Below, one piece after another: positions 9,059 to 17,004 of a DNA stretch of 20,792 nucleotides. A program made the translations under genes and the position numbers. Numbering within the stretch: position 1 is the stretch's first letter; each line of letters starts with the position of its first letter. This DNA comes from Elioraea sp051860475 (GTDB lineage Bacteria > Pseudomonadota > Alphaproteobacteria > Acetobacterales > Acetobacteraceae), in assembly GCF_051860475.1 (NCBI RefSeq), contig NZ_JBHYDW010000078.1, positions 1 to 20,792 of the forward strand, in the 5' to 3' direction. The notes beneath the pieces are model-generated. The model saw nothing but the letters and a program-made list of their open reading frames with translations, was not told the origin of the DNA and searched no databases.

Positions 9059-9789
9059 GCGCACGCAGCGTGGCGGTGACGGGCGGCAATCGCGGCATCG
9101 GCGCGGCCACCGCGCGGCTGTTCGCCGATCAGGGCTGGCGGGTCGCGATCCTCTACGGGTCGGACCATGCGTCCGCCGAGGCCACGCTCGGCTCGCTCGC
9201 CGGCGAGGGGCACCTGATCGCGCAGGCCGATGTGGCCGACAGCGCCGCGGTGGCGGCCGCCGCGGCGACGGTCGGCGCGGCGTTCGACGGGCTCGACGCG
9301 CTGGTGAACAACGCCGGCTGGACGCGGCCGGTGCCGCACCACGATCTCGACGCGCTCGACGATGCGCTGATCGAGCGCGTCTTCCGCATCAACGCGATGG
9401 GTCCGCTCTACTGCGTGCGGTCCTTCCTGCCGCTGCTGCGCAGGCGCGAGCGGGCGGTGATCGTCAACCTCTCCTCGGTCGCGGCGCGCCGCGGCCAGGG
9501 CAGCAGCGTGGCCTACTGCGGGGCCAAGGCGGCGGTCGATACGATGACGATCAGTCTCGGCCGCGCGCTCGCGCCGTCGATCCGCGTGGTGGCGGTGGCG
9601 CCCGGCCCGGTCGACACCGACATGGCGCGCATGTGGACGCCCGAGCAGCACGCCGCGATCGGCAAGGCGACCCCGCTCGGCTGGGCGGCACCGGAGGACA
9701 TCGCGGTGACGATCTATGCCGCGGTGACGATGATGCCGAAGGTGACCGGCACGACGATCCTTGCCGATGGCGGCCGGGCGCTGGTGTAG
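9055..9789 (+). CDS. SDR family NAD(P)-dependent oxidoreductase
   Basis: 244 residues, a classical short-chain dehydrogenase/reductase. The cofactor motif TGGNRGIG is at about residues 9-16, followed by NNAG. The catalytic Ser lies in NLSSVAAR (S140/S141), and Tyr154 and Lys158 form the YxxxK motif (YCGAK). The PGPVDTDM loop and C-terminal TGTTILADGGRALV are typical of FabG-like enzymes. The start overlaps the tctA stop (ATGA) and has a strong AGGAGG seven bases before it. Its coupling to the TTT transporter suggests that it acts on the imported compound or a product of it, for example a hydroxy- or keto-acid. The substrate is not identifiable. A FabG role in fatty-acid synthesis is unlikely in this context. 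Confidence 0.93.
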   Translation: MSARSVAVTGGNRGIGAATARLFADQGWRVAILYGSDHASAEATLGSLAGEGHLIAQADVADSAAVAAAAATVGAAFDGLDALVNNAGWTRPVPHHDLDALDDALIERVFRINAMGPLYCVRSFLPLLRRRERAVIVNLSSVAARRGQGSSVAYCGAKAAVDTMTISLGRALAPSIRVVAVAPGPVDTDMARMWTPEQHAAIGKATPLGWAAPEDIAVTIYAAVTMMPKVTGTTILADGGRALV

Positions 9790-9816
9790 CGCCCGGAATG
9801 GAGCGGTTGCGGAACC

Positions 9817-9914
9817 ACCCTCACCCTGACCCTCTCCCACTGTCGTGGGAGAGGGAACCTGATGGCGCCGCCCCGTCCCCTCTCCCGCGTGCGGGAGAGG
9901 GACAGGGTGAGGGT
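9817..9914. repeat. Compound REP-like palindrome between convergent genes
   Basis: A nested inverted repeat. The outer arms are 22 bp each (9817-9838 and 9893-9914) with one mismatch. They carry the CCTCACCCTGACCCTCTCCC type sequence known from dispersed intergenic repeats in many high-GC proteobacteria. Inside are two perfect 11-bp hairpins: 9830-9840 with 9845-9855 (4-base loop), and 9878-9888 with 9891-9901 (2-base loop). The element sits between the ends of the SDR and gldA genes and may act as a bidirectional transcription stop. It fills most of the 144-bp gap. Multi-copy status in the genome is inference. Confidence 0.8.
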
Positions 9915-9933
9915 CGACCGGGACCCGGCGCCG

Positions 9934-11043
9934 CTACGCCGCGAGCTTCAGCGCCTTCGCCCGCCGCGCGCCTTCCGCGTCCACCGCGCGCAGCGCCGCC
10001 ACCACGCGGCGCGGGTTCACCAGATGCGGCTCGTTCCAGATCGTCTCGCCCTCGGCACAGGCGCGCTCGGCGACCCGCATCAGCGCCGCGTCGTCCGCCC
10101 CCCCGAGGCCGATCGCGGCGAGCGTGGTCGGCAGCCCGACCGACTCGCAGAACCCGAAGACCTCCTCGATCAGCGCCGGCGGACGGTCGGCCAGCATCAG
10201 CAGCGCGAGCGTGCCGATCGCCACCTTCTCGCCGTGCCAGTAGGCGTGGGTCTCGTGCAGCACGGTCAGCCCGTTGTGGATCGCGTGCGCCGCGGCAAGC
10301 CCGCCCGACTCGAAGCCGAGGCCCGACAGCAGCGTGTTCGCCTCGACGATGTGCTCGAGCGCCGGTGTCACCACCTGCTGCGCGCACGCGGCCTTCGCCA
10401 GCACGCCGAATTGCAGCAGTGTGTCGTAGCAGAGCCGGGCGAGCGCATAGGCCGTCATCGGCCCGAGACGGCCGGTCATGTTCGCACCCCGCTTGATGCG
10501 GCAGTCCTCGGCCTCGAACCAGGTGGACAGCGCGTCGCCCATGCCGGCGACGAGGAAGCGCACCGGCGCACGCGCGATCACGCCGGTATCGACCAGCACC
10601 AGGGCCGGGTTGTGCGGCAGGATCAGGTAGCGCTTGAACGCGCCATCGGGCGTGTAGATCACCGACAGCGCCGAGGTCGGCGCGTCGGTCGAGGCGATGG
10701 TCGGCACGATCGCAACCGGCTTGCCCAGGCTGTGCGCGACCGCCTTGGCGGTGTCGAGCGCCTTGCCGCCGCCGATCCCGGCGATCACCTCCGCGCCCGA
10801 GCCCTTTGCCGTCTCCGCCAGCCGCGCGATCTCCTCGTCGCTGCACTCGCCGCCGAACCGTTCGGAGGCCAGCACGACTTTGCCCGCAAGCCCGGCCTCG
10901 ATCTCGGGCTTCAGCGTGTCGGCGGCGAACGGGTCCAGCACCGCGAAGCCGCGCGCGCCGAGCCGGGCAAGCTCCTCGCCCAGCACCGCGAGCGCGCCTT
11001 CGCCCTGGACGTAGCGGCCCGGGAAAATGGCAGTGGTCAGCAT
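9934..11043 (-). CDS. gldA: Glycerol dehydrogenase (NAD+, iron-containing alcohol dehydrogenase family)
   Basis: 369 residues, the usual length of GldA. It oxidises glycerol to dihydroxyacetone with NAD+ in the cytosol. The nucleotide-binding GGGKALDTAK (91-100) and TIASTDAPTSALSVIYT are characteristic of GldA rather than of other Fe-ADHs. The three metal ligands are seen as D170 (AGMGDALSTWFEA), H253 (AAAHAIHNG) and H270 (HGEKVA). The start is set at 11043 because AGGAGG lies seven bases upstream; the nine codons in frame before it add no homology. It is convergent with the TTT/SDR operon and separated from it by a REP-like element, so it is not part of that operon. No other glycerol genes are visible nearby. 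A related small-polyol substrate is possible. Confidence 0.93.
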   Translation of the reverse strand: MLTTAIFPGRYVQGEGALAVLGEELARLGARGFAVLDPFAADTLKPEIEAGLAGKVVLASERFGGECSDEEIARLAETAKGSGAEVIAGIGGGKALDTAKAVAHSLGKPVAIVPTIASTDAPTSALSVIYTPDGAFKRYLILPHNPALVLVDTGVIARAPVRFLVAGMGDALSTWFEAEDCRIKRGANMTGRLGPMTAYALARLCYDTLLQFGVLAKAACAQQVVTPALEHIVEANTLLSGLGFESGGLAAAHAIHNGLTVLHETHAYWHGEKVAIGTLALLMLADRPPALIEEVFGFCESVGLPTTLAAIGLGGADDAALMRVAERACAEGETIWNEPHLVNPRRVVAALRAVDAEGARRAKALKLAA

Positions 11044-11152
11044 CGTGTCCTCCTTCGATCGGTCAGGCACGAAGGAACACGAGGCGGACGGCGCGCGTGT
11101 TGAGCGAGGTCAAGCGCGCGCGCGAGTTCATCCAAGCGTCATGGCAGGAGGC

Positions 11153-11186
11153 AAAAAATGGGGGGCGCGACCGAAGCCGCGCCCCC
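11153..11186 (-). terminator. Intrinsic terminator, leftward, with UUCG tetraloop
   Basis: Read on the minus strand, GGGGGCGCG (11186-11178) pairs perfectly with CGCGCCCCC (11169-11161). The inner bases extend the stem by a G-U and a C-G pair closing a TTCG loop. Two bases after the stem comes TTTTTT (11158-11153). This is a textbook rho-independent terminator. It lies 110 bp upstream of gldA and points the same way as gldA, so it cannot end gldA and must end, or attenuate, a transcript that starts further right. Confidence 0.8.
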
Positions 11187-11381
11187 AAGTGGCAGCATCG
11201 ATTGGGGGGCTGCCGCGCCGGCCACGGCGGGGAGGAGCCGGGTCGTGCGCCAAGGACCAGTGCGGTCCGTCGAGGCGTATTCGCGCAGAAAGGAGTTTCG
11301 GATGCGTTGCTGCGCCTCAACGGGCGCGTTTCCGGCTGAAACCTCACGCGTCTGTGATCGACGGTGCCATCGCCTGACTCG

Positions 11382-11396
11382 GAACAAAGCATGGAC
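11382..11396. promoter_or_regulatory. Possible LexA (SOS) box upstream of recA
   Basis: GAAC-N7-GGAC at 11382-11396 differs by one base from GAAC-N7-GAAC, the reverse complement of the alphaproteobacterial LexA box GTTC-N7-GTTC. It lies about 117 bp upstream of the recA start. The position fits SOS control with a leader of about 80 to 100 bases, but no clear -10 element follows, so this rests on the motif and context only. Confidence 0.4.
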
Positions 11397-11512
11397 AGTC
11401 TCCACGCGATCCGATGCAGCTTGGTCCCGGACCCTGTGCTAAGGAGCGCGCGCGCGCGGTCCCCCGGCATCGCCTGGGGGTTGAGCGCCAGCACGGTTGG
11501 ACAGAGGCGGAC

Positions 11513-12540
<1,028 letters not shown>

Positions 12541-12544
<4 letters not shown>

Positions 12545-12960
12545 CTGCGGATGGCGGGTTCTCGCGCCTGCTGTCGGCCGAGGACCAGGCGCTGGTCGCG
12601 GCGGCGGCGGAAGCCGTGCGAGCGCGCTACCGCTACGGGCGGCACTCGGTGGGCGCGGCGCTGCGCGGCACCTCGGGCCGCGTGTTCGTTGCCGTCAACC
12701 TGGATGCGACGGTCGGCCGGGCGGCGATCTGCGCCGAGGCGGTGGCGCTCGGCGAGGCGGTGATGGCCGGCGAGACGGTCGTGGTGGTGGTGGCGGTGCG
12801 TCATCCACGGCCGGACGAGCCGGGCGAGCCGGCCGTGGTCTCGCCCTGCGGGCTCTGCCGCGAGCTGCTGCTCGACTATGCGCCCGAGGCCGAGGTGCTG
12901 GTGCCCGGGCGGGGGCGGACGGGACTGCGGGATCTGCTGCCTAGCCCGTATCGCCGCTGA
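12541..12960 (+). CDS. Cytidine deaminase-like protein (CDA / blasticidin-S deaminase fold)
   Basis: 139 residues. The zinc-dependent deaminase signature is complete: C64-A-E66 supplies a Cys ligand and the catalytic Glu, and PCGLC supplies C103 and C106. The form ICAEAVALGEAV and SPCGLCRELLLDY is that of tetrameric cytidine deaminases and their blasticidin-S deaminase relatives. The N-terminus RYRYGRHSVGAALRGTSGRVF and the NLDATVGR segment lean toward the blasticidin-S-like branch; that is a judgement by eye. The GTG start overlaps the recA stop (GTGA), so it is probably translated by coupling from recA mRNA. Its end overlaps the convergent GntR gene by 20 bp. The likely reaction is hydrolytic deamination of a cytosine nucleoside; the real substrate is unknown. 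Confidence 0.85.
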
Positions 12961-13984
12961 CGGCCGCGCCGGGAGCCGGCTCCTCAGGGAGCGGCTCCAG
13001 ATAGGGAAGTGGGTCGGGACGCGGCGCTCGGGCGACCTGCGCGATGCGCTCGAGCGCCCGGCCGAGCGAGGCGCGCAGATGCCGCTCCAGCGCTGCCGCC
13101 GCCGAGTCGATCCGCCCTGCCTCCAGCGCCGTGACGACGGCGAGATGCTCGGGCAGGAACGGCTCGGTCGGGTAGAGCCGTGGCACCCAGTCGTACAGGA
13201 AGGAGTGCGCGACCAGCAGCGACTGGTAGAGGCGGAGCGAGTCCATCAGCGTGCGGCTCTGGCAGTGGCCGAGCAGGCGCAGATGCAGATCGGCCTCCAG
13301 CTCGTCGAGCGCGCGGCCGTCCAGCGTCTCGGCGCGCGCCGCCGCCTCCTCCAGCCGCCTGCGTATCGCGGTCACGAAGCCTGGCGGCACCGCCGGCATC
13401 GCCTTGCGCAGCGCCACCGGCTCCAAGAGCCAGCGCAGCTCATAGAGCTCGCCGACATGCTCGGGTGTCAGCGCCGGCGCGACCCATCGCCCGCGCGCAT
13501 CACGTCGGATCACGCCGCGCTGATTGAGCCGCGCGATCATCTCGCGCGCAACCGTTCGGCTGACCCCATAATGGCGCGCGAGCTCGGTCTCGATCACGCG
13601 CCAGCCGGCGACCGCAGTCCGGGCGATGATCGCGCGCTCGACCTCCGCGTAGAAGCGCTGCCAGGTGGCCGCCGCTTCAAGCCGTACCGGGGCCAGCGGT
13701 GCCGGCTCGGCGTCGCGCGTCGGGCGGCCGCGCACGCGATAGCCGTGCCCGTCGGCGCGGCGCACCAGGCCGAGCCGTTCAAGTCGCGCCAGCGCCTGGC
13801 GGGCTGGCGCGCGGCTGATGCCGAACTGGCGGGCGAGATGCGATTCCAGCAGCAGCGTGCCCGCGGGCAGGGCGCCCTCGGCGATGCGCGCTGCCAGGAT
13901 CTCGAAGGTGCGCTCGTGCAGCCGGGGCGCGGCCCCCGTCAGTGCGCCCGTACCGGCATTCGGCGCCGTGGTGTGGCTGGCCAT
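12941..13984 (-). CDS. GntR family transcriptional regulator with two wHTH domains and an FCD domain
   Basis: 347 residues, about 100 longer than a usual FadR/FCD-type GntR protein. Residues about 22-85 form one GntR winged helix (LLESHLARQFGISRAPARQALARLERLGLV). Residues about 108-168 form a second one (IETELARHYGVSRTVAREMIARLNQRGVI). The C-terminal part (about 172-315) is an FCD effector domain with likely metal ligands H234, H280 and H302; E230 sits where an Asp is usual. It is divergent from the TRAP operon with 118 bp between starts and very likely controls it in response to the transported carboxylate, perhaps also itself. The start at 13984 has only a weak ribosome binding site. Its 3' end overlaps the deaminase gene by 20 bp. 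Confidence 0.9.
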   Translation of the reverse strand: MASHTTAPNAGTGALTGAAPRLHERTFEILAARIAEGALPAGTLLLESHLARQFGISRAPARQALARLERLGLVRRADGHGYRVRGRPTRDAEPAPLAPVRLEAAATWQRFYAEVERAIIARTAVAGWRVIETELARHYGVSRTVAREMIARLNQRGVIRRDARGRWVAPALTPEHVGELYELRWLLEPVALRKAMPAVPPGFVTAIRRRLEEAAARAETLDGRALDELEADLHLRLLGHCQSRTLMDSLRLYQSLLVAHSFLYDWVPRLYPTEPFLPEHLAVVTALEAGRIDSAAAALERHLRASLGRALERIAQVARAPRPDPLPYLEPLPEEPAPGAAVSGDTG

Positions 13985-14011
13985 GCTTGCCGCTCGATGT
14001 CTCTGTGGCTA

Positions 14012-14019
14012 GTGTACAC
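14012..14019. promoter_or_regulatory. Candidate GntR operator (GTGTACAC) between regulator and TRAP operon
   Basis: A perfect 8-bp palindrome, GTGTACAC, 28 bp upstream of the gntR start and 83 bp before dctP. It resembles the GT-N-AC dyads bound by FCD-type GntR regulators. With two wHTH domains the real operator may be larger or not symmetric. Confidence 0.4.
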
Positions 14020-14038
14020 ACAAGACATAGTTGGTGCA

Positions 14039-14059
14039 GCCCATGGTGCACGCATGGGC
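14039..14059. promoter_or_regulatory. 7-bp dyad in the dctP leader
   Basis: GCCCATG (14039-14045) and CATGGGC (14053-14059) flank GTGCACG, itself containing the palindrome GTGCAC. It lies 43 bp before the dctP start and may be a second operator or a leader hairpin. Confidence 0.35.
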
Positions 14060-14102
14060 GCTGGCACGGGAACGAGCCGGATCACCGGCGTCAGGAGGGA
14101 AG

Positions 14103-15089
14103 ATGAGAACGTCCAGACTCGGAATGGCGGCCGCGGTGGCGGCGCTCGTGGCGGCGACGGCGCCGGGGGCGGCGGCGCAGGAGCGCTTCACGCTGCGCTT
14201 CAACCACGTGCTCGGCCCGAGCGAGCCCTATCACCAGGGCTTCCAGACCTGGGCGCAGCGCGTGCGCGAGCGCACCAATGGCGGGCTCACCATGCAGGTG
14301 TTCCACTCCGCCCAGCTCGGGGTGGAGGAGGACATCATCGAGCAGATCCGCCAGGGCGCGAATATCGGCCAGAACACCGACAGCGCGCGGCTCGGCAACT
14401 ACGTCAAGGGTATCGCGGTGATGAACGGCCCCTACTTCGCCGAGACGATCGAGGAGGTGGCGAAGGTCGCCGACTCGCCAACCGTGAAGGGCTGGGTGGC
14501 GGAGCTCGCGAGCCAGCACGGGCTGCAGGCCGTGTGCTTCGACTGGGTGCAGGGACAGCGCCACTTCTTCACCAACAAGCCGATCAGCCGGCCCGAGGAT
14601 CTCGCGGGTCTGCGCATCCGCACCCCGCCCGCGCCGATCTGGCAGGAGTCGATCCGCGCCCTCGGCGCGGCCCCGGTGGCGATGGCGTTCGGCGAGATGT
14701 ATCCCGCGCTCCAGCAGCGCGCGATCGACGGCGTGGAGCTCGTGTGGAACAACATCCCCGCCGGCCGCTTCAACGAGGTGCTGCGCTACGCCAACGAGAC
14801 CCGGCACATCCTGCTGATCAACTTCCAGGTGGTGAGCTCGCGCTGGTTCCAGCGCCTGCCGGGCGAGTTCCAGACCGCGCTGGTCGAGGAGTGCCGCAAG
14901 GCGGGGCAGGAGACCTCGCGGCGCATCGTCGAGCTTGAGAGCCAGGTGCGCGCACAGCTCCAGCAGCGCGGCATGACGGTGGTGAGCGACATCGACATCG
15001 CGGCGTTCAAGCGCGCCGGCGCCCGCGCCTACGAGGTGCTTGGCATCACCGACGCCTATCAGGCCGTGCAGCGCGAGATGCGCCGCTGA
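14103..15089 (+). CDS. dctP: TRAP transporter substrate-binding protein (DctP family)
   Basis: 328 residues. This is a periplasmic receptor that binds an organic acid and delivers it to the DctQM sodium symporter. The signal peptide spans about residues 1-26 (MRTSRLGMAAAVAALVAATA, probable cleavage after GAAA). The mature protein starts RFTLRFNHVLGPSEPYHQGF, a DctP hallmark. The region DLAGLRIRTPPAPIWQESIR holds the conserved Arg that salt-bridges the carboxylate. It is followed by GAAPVAMAFGEMYPALQQRA and IDGVELVWNNI. The ATG at 14103 is chosen for the AGGAGG just upstream and the immediate signal peptide; the frame is open earlier without homology. It is the first gene of dctPQM, divergent from the GntR regulator. 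The substrate is unknown. Confidence 0.94.
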   Translation: MRTSRLGMAAAVAALVAATAPGAAAQERFTLRFNHVLGPSEPYHQGFQTWAQRVRERTNGGLTMQVFHSAQLGVEEDIIEQIRQGANIGQNTDSARLGNYVKGIAVMNGPYFAETIEEVAKVADSPTVKGWVAELASQHGLQAVCFDWVQGQRHFFTNKPISRPEDLAGLRIRTPPAPIWQESIRALGAAPVAMAFGEMYPALQQRAIDGVELVWNNIPAGRFNEVLRYANETRHILLINFQVVSSRWFQRLPGEFQTALVEECRKAGQETSRRIVELESQVRAQLQQRGMTVVSDIDIAAFKRAGARAYEVLGITDAYQAVQREMRR

Positions 15090-15118
15090 GGCATCGGCGG
15101 TGACGGCGGGACGGCCGC

Positions 15119-15592
15119 ATGGCTGAGTTCTACCGCCGGCTCTGCCGGGCGGAGGCCGTCATCGCCGGTACGTTCCTGGTGCTGATGGTGGTGCTGGTGT
15201 TCACGGGTGGTGTGGCGCGCATGCTGCACCACCCGCTGAACTGGACGATCGACCTCGCCACCTGCCTGTTCGCCTGGGCCTGTTTCCTCTGCGCCGACAT
15301 CGCCTGGCGCAACCACGCGCTGATCTCGATCGCGCTTGTGACGGATCGGCTCGCGCCGCGCTGGCGGATCGCGGTGATGCGGCTGAACTATCTGCTGATC
15401 GCGGCCTTCCTGGTCTACATCGCGATCGTCGGGGCGCATCTCGCCTGGGTCAGCCGTGCGCGCGCGTTCCAGGGCATTCCTGGCGTCAGCTACTCCTGGG
15501 TGACCGCGAGCCTGCCCGTAGGCGCGGTGCTGCTGCTGATCACCACGCTGCTCAAGTACCGCGCGCTCGGCCGCGAGCGGGCCGAAGCCTGA
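15119..15592 (+). CDS. dctQ: TRAP transporter small permease (DctQ)
   Basis: 157 residues with four predicted membrane helices, the normal DctQ topology. Typical features are the first helix (TFLVLMVVLVFTGGVARML), the FAWACFLCADIAWRNHALISI stretch with conserved Trp-Arg and His, and a final helix near SLPVGAVLLLITTLLKY. It partners DctM to form the membrane complex. It begins 29 bases after dctP with a weak ribosome binding site and ends four bases before the dctM start, so QM translation is probably coupled. Confidence 0.9.
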   Translation: MAEFYRRLCRAEAVIAGTFLVLMVVLVFTGGVARMLHHPLNWTIDLATCLFAWACFLCADIAWRNHALISIALVTDRLAPRWRIAVMRLNYLLIAAFLVYIAIVGAHLAWVSRARAFQGIPGVSYSWVTASLPVGAVLLLITTLLKYRALGRERAEA

Positions 15593-15596
15593 GCCG

Positions 15597-16883
15597 ATGC
15601 TGCTGGTCGTGATCGCCTTCGTGGTGCTGATGCTGATGGGCATGCCCGTCGCCTTCGCGATCGCGATCTCGGGCACGCTGTTCTTCCTCCAGAACCTCGA
15701 CCTGCCGGTGTTCATCCCGGTGCAGGTGACCGTCTCGCAGACGCAGAACTTCGCGCTGCTGGCGATCCCGCTGTTCATTCTTGCCGGCAATTTCCTCAAC
15801 AAGGCGGGCATCACGGCGCGGCTTCTCGTACTCGCGACCGTGATCGCGGGGCGGATGCGCGGCGGACTGGCGCAGGTCTCGGTCGTGCTGTCGGCGCTGA
15901 TGGGCGGCGTGTCGGGCTCGGCGATCGCGGACGCCTCGATGCAGTCGCGCATGCTCGGCCACGAGATGGTCCGGCGCGGCATGAGCCGCGGCTTCGCCGC
16001 CGGCGTGCTGTCGTTCGGCGCGCTGCTGACGCCGGTGATCCCGCCGGGGATTGGCATGATCCTGTACGGCTCGATCGGCCAGGTCTCGATCGGGCGGCTG
16101 TTCGCGGCCGGGTTCGTGCCGGCCGCGCTGCTCTGGGTGGCGCTCGCGGCCTCGATCGCGCTCACGGCGCGACGGCGCGGCTATCCGCCCGAGCGCGAGA
16201 CGCCACCGGGCGCGGGCGAGGTGTTCCGCGCCTTCCGCGGCGGCATCTGGGCGCTGCTGTTCCCGGTGTTCCTGCTGTTCGGTCTGCGCATGGGCGTGTT
16301 CACGCCGTCCGAGATCGGCGCCTTCGCGGTGGTCTATGCCCTCATCGTCGGGATCGTGATCCATCGCGAGATGCGCGGGCGGGCGTTCGTCGAGGCGCTT
16401 GAGCAGAGTCTGACCGATATCGGCGCGGTGATGTTCCTGATCGCACTTTCGGCGATCTTCACCTACGGCATCGTGCTGGAGCAGATCCCCGATGTGGTGT
16501 CCGGCGCACTGCTGTCGGTCTCGGACGATCTGCCGCTGGTGATGGCGCTGATCGTACTGTTCGTGCTGGCGATCGGCTTCTTCGTCGACGCGACCGTGCT
16601 GATCATCATGCTGACCCCGGTGTTCCTGCCGCTTGTGCGCAGCCTCGGCGGCGATCCGGTGCATTTCGGTATCGTCTTCATCGTCGCCGCGACGATCGGC
16701 AACTTCACCCCGCCGGTGGGTGCGGCGATGTACGCGGTCTGCGCGATCCTGCGCGTGCCGGTCGGCGAGTACACGATTGAATCCCTGCCTCTGCTGGGCG
16801 CGGTGTCGGCGGCGACGCTGCTGCTGATCCTGATACCCGGGGTTGTCACTTTCGTGCCGGACCTGATCTTCGGGCGGTTCTAG
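15597..16883 (+). CDS. dctM: TRAP transporter large permease (DctM)
   Basis: 428 residues with about 12 membrane helices, full length. It is the transport subunit of the TRAP system. Family motifs include MGMPVAFAIAISGTLFF at the N-terminus, FALLAIPLFILAGNFLNKAG, GGVSGSAIADASMQSRML, LLTPVIPPGIGMILYG, and the C-terminal FVDATVLIIMLTPVFLPLVR and NFTPPVGAAMYAVCAI. The start at 15597 lies four bases after the dctQ stop, and no better start is visible. A rho-independent terminator follows within 45 bases, so dctPQM is a closed transcription unit. Confidence 0.95.
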   Translation: MLLVVIAFVVLMLMGMPVAFAIAISGTLFFLQNLDLPVFIPVQVTVSQTQNFALLAIPLFILAGNFLNKAGITARLLVLATVIAGRMRGGLAQVSVVLSALMGGVSGSAIADASMQSRMLGHEMVRRGMSRGFAAGVLSFGALLTPVIPPGIGMILYGSIGQVSIGRLFAAGFVPAALLWVALAASIALTARRRGYPPERETPPGAGEVFRAFRGGIWALLFPVFLLFGLRMGVFTPSEIGAFAVVYALIVGIVIHREMRGRAFVEALEQSLTDIGAVMFLIALSAIFTYGIVLEQIPDVVSGALLSVSDDLPLVMALIVLFVLAIGFFVDATVLIIMLTPVFLPLVRSLGGDPVHFGIVFIVAATIGNFTPPVGAAMYAVCAILRVPVGEYTIESLPLLGAVSAATLLLILIPGVVTFVPDLIFGRF

Positions 16884-16897
16884 ATGAAGTCCCCATA

Positions 16898-16926
16898 CCC
16901 GCTCGCTTGGAGAGCGGGCGGGTTTT
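16898..16926 (+). terminator. Intrinsic terminator after the TRAP operon
   Basis: CCCGCTCGC (16898-16906) pairs with GCGGGCGGG (16914-16922) through one T-G wobble, with a 7-base loop TTGGAGA. TTTT follows directly. It separates dctM from ruvA, so ruvA needs its own promoter in the remaining ~75 bases; none is obvious there. Confidence 0.75.
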
Positions 16927-17004
16927 CCCTACAACGCCGGCCATGCCCCGGGTCCGCGCGAGTCGCCTCGCCCACCGCGGCCCGGAGGAGGCGGCCGGGC
17001 CCCG

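Larger units (their letters stand above)
11153..11400 (-). ncRNA. Possible small RNA or gldA leader ending at the intrinsic terminator
   Basis: The orphan terminator implies leftward transcription from somewhere between 11190 and 11512. The minus-strand sequence carries several hairpin-forming dyads (GTTTC/GAAAC, GGACC/GGTCC, GGCAGC/GCTGCC) and CTCCTT/CTCCTCC pyrimidine stretches like anti-Shine-Dalgarno loops of alphaproteobacterial sRNAs. The family is not recognised (it does not match 6S, SRP or tmRNA by eye), and no clear promoter is visible, so the right boundary given is a placeholder. It could equally be an attenuated gldA leader. Confidence 0.25.
11044..11512. other. 469-bp gene-free interval between gldA and recA
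   Basis: No convincing protein gene on either strand. The short frames here are Arg/Ala-rich shadow sequence, and one runs straight through a terminator hairpin. The interval holds a leftward intrinsic terminator (11153-11186), small dyads at 11254-11268 (GGACC/GGTCC) and 11328-11342 (GTTTC/GAAAC), a possible LexA box (11382-11396), and a C5/G5 hairpin at 11461-11480 in the recA leader. I found no convincing -35/-10 pair for either gldA or recA. Confidence 0.6.

Noticed and set aside
7592..9064. 490-codon minus-strand open frame
   Set aside because: It is the antisense shadow of tctA, with the same His/Asp/Arg-rich pattern and no motif.
11139..11405. 88-codon minus-strand frame in the gldA-recA gap
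   Set aside because: It runs through the intrinsic terminator stem and U-tract, has no ribosome binding site, and shows no recognisable domain; an RNA explains the region better.
11441..11460. GC-alternating stretch upstream of recA as a functional repeat
   Set aside because: It is a short run of GCGC bases of a kind common in this genome (also near 6020 and 11110); no unit structure or spacing suggests a function.
12878..14938. 686-codon plus-strand open frame
   Set aside because: It is antisense to the GntR gene and out of frame with dctP; its composition is shadow-like and no family is recognisable.
15552..16664. 370-codon minus-strand open frame, His/Asp/Arg-rich
   Set aside because: It is the antisense shadow of dctM; the repetitive H/D/R composition comes from complementing membrane-protein codons.
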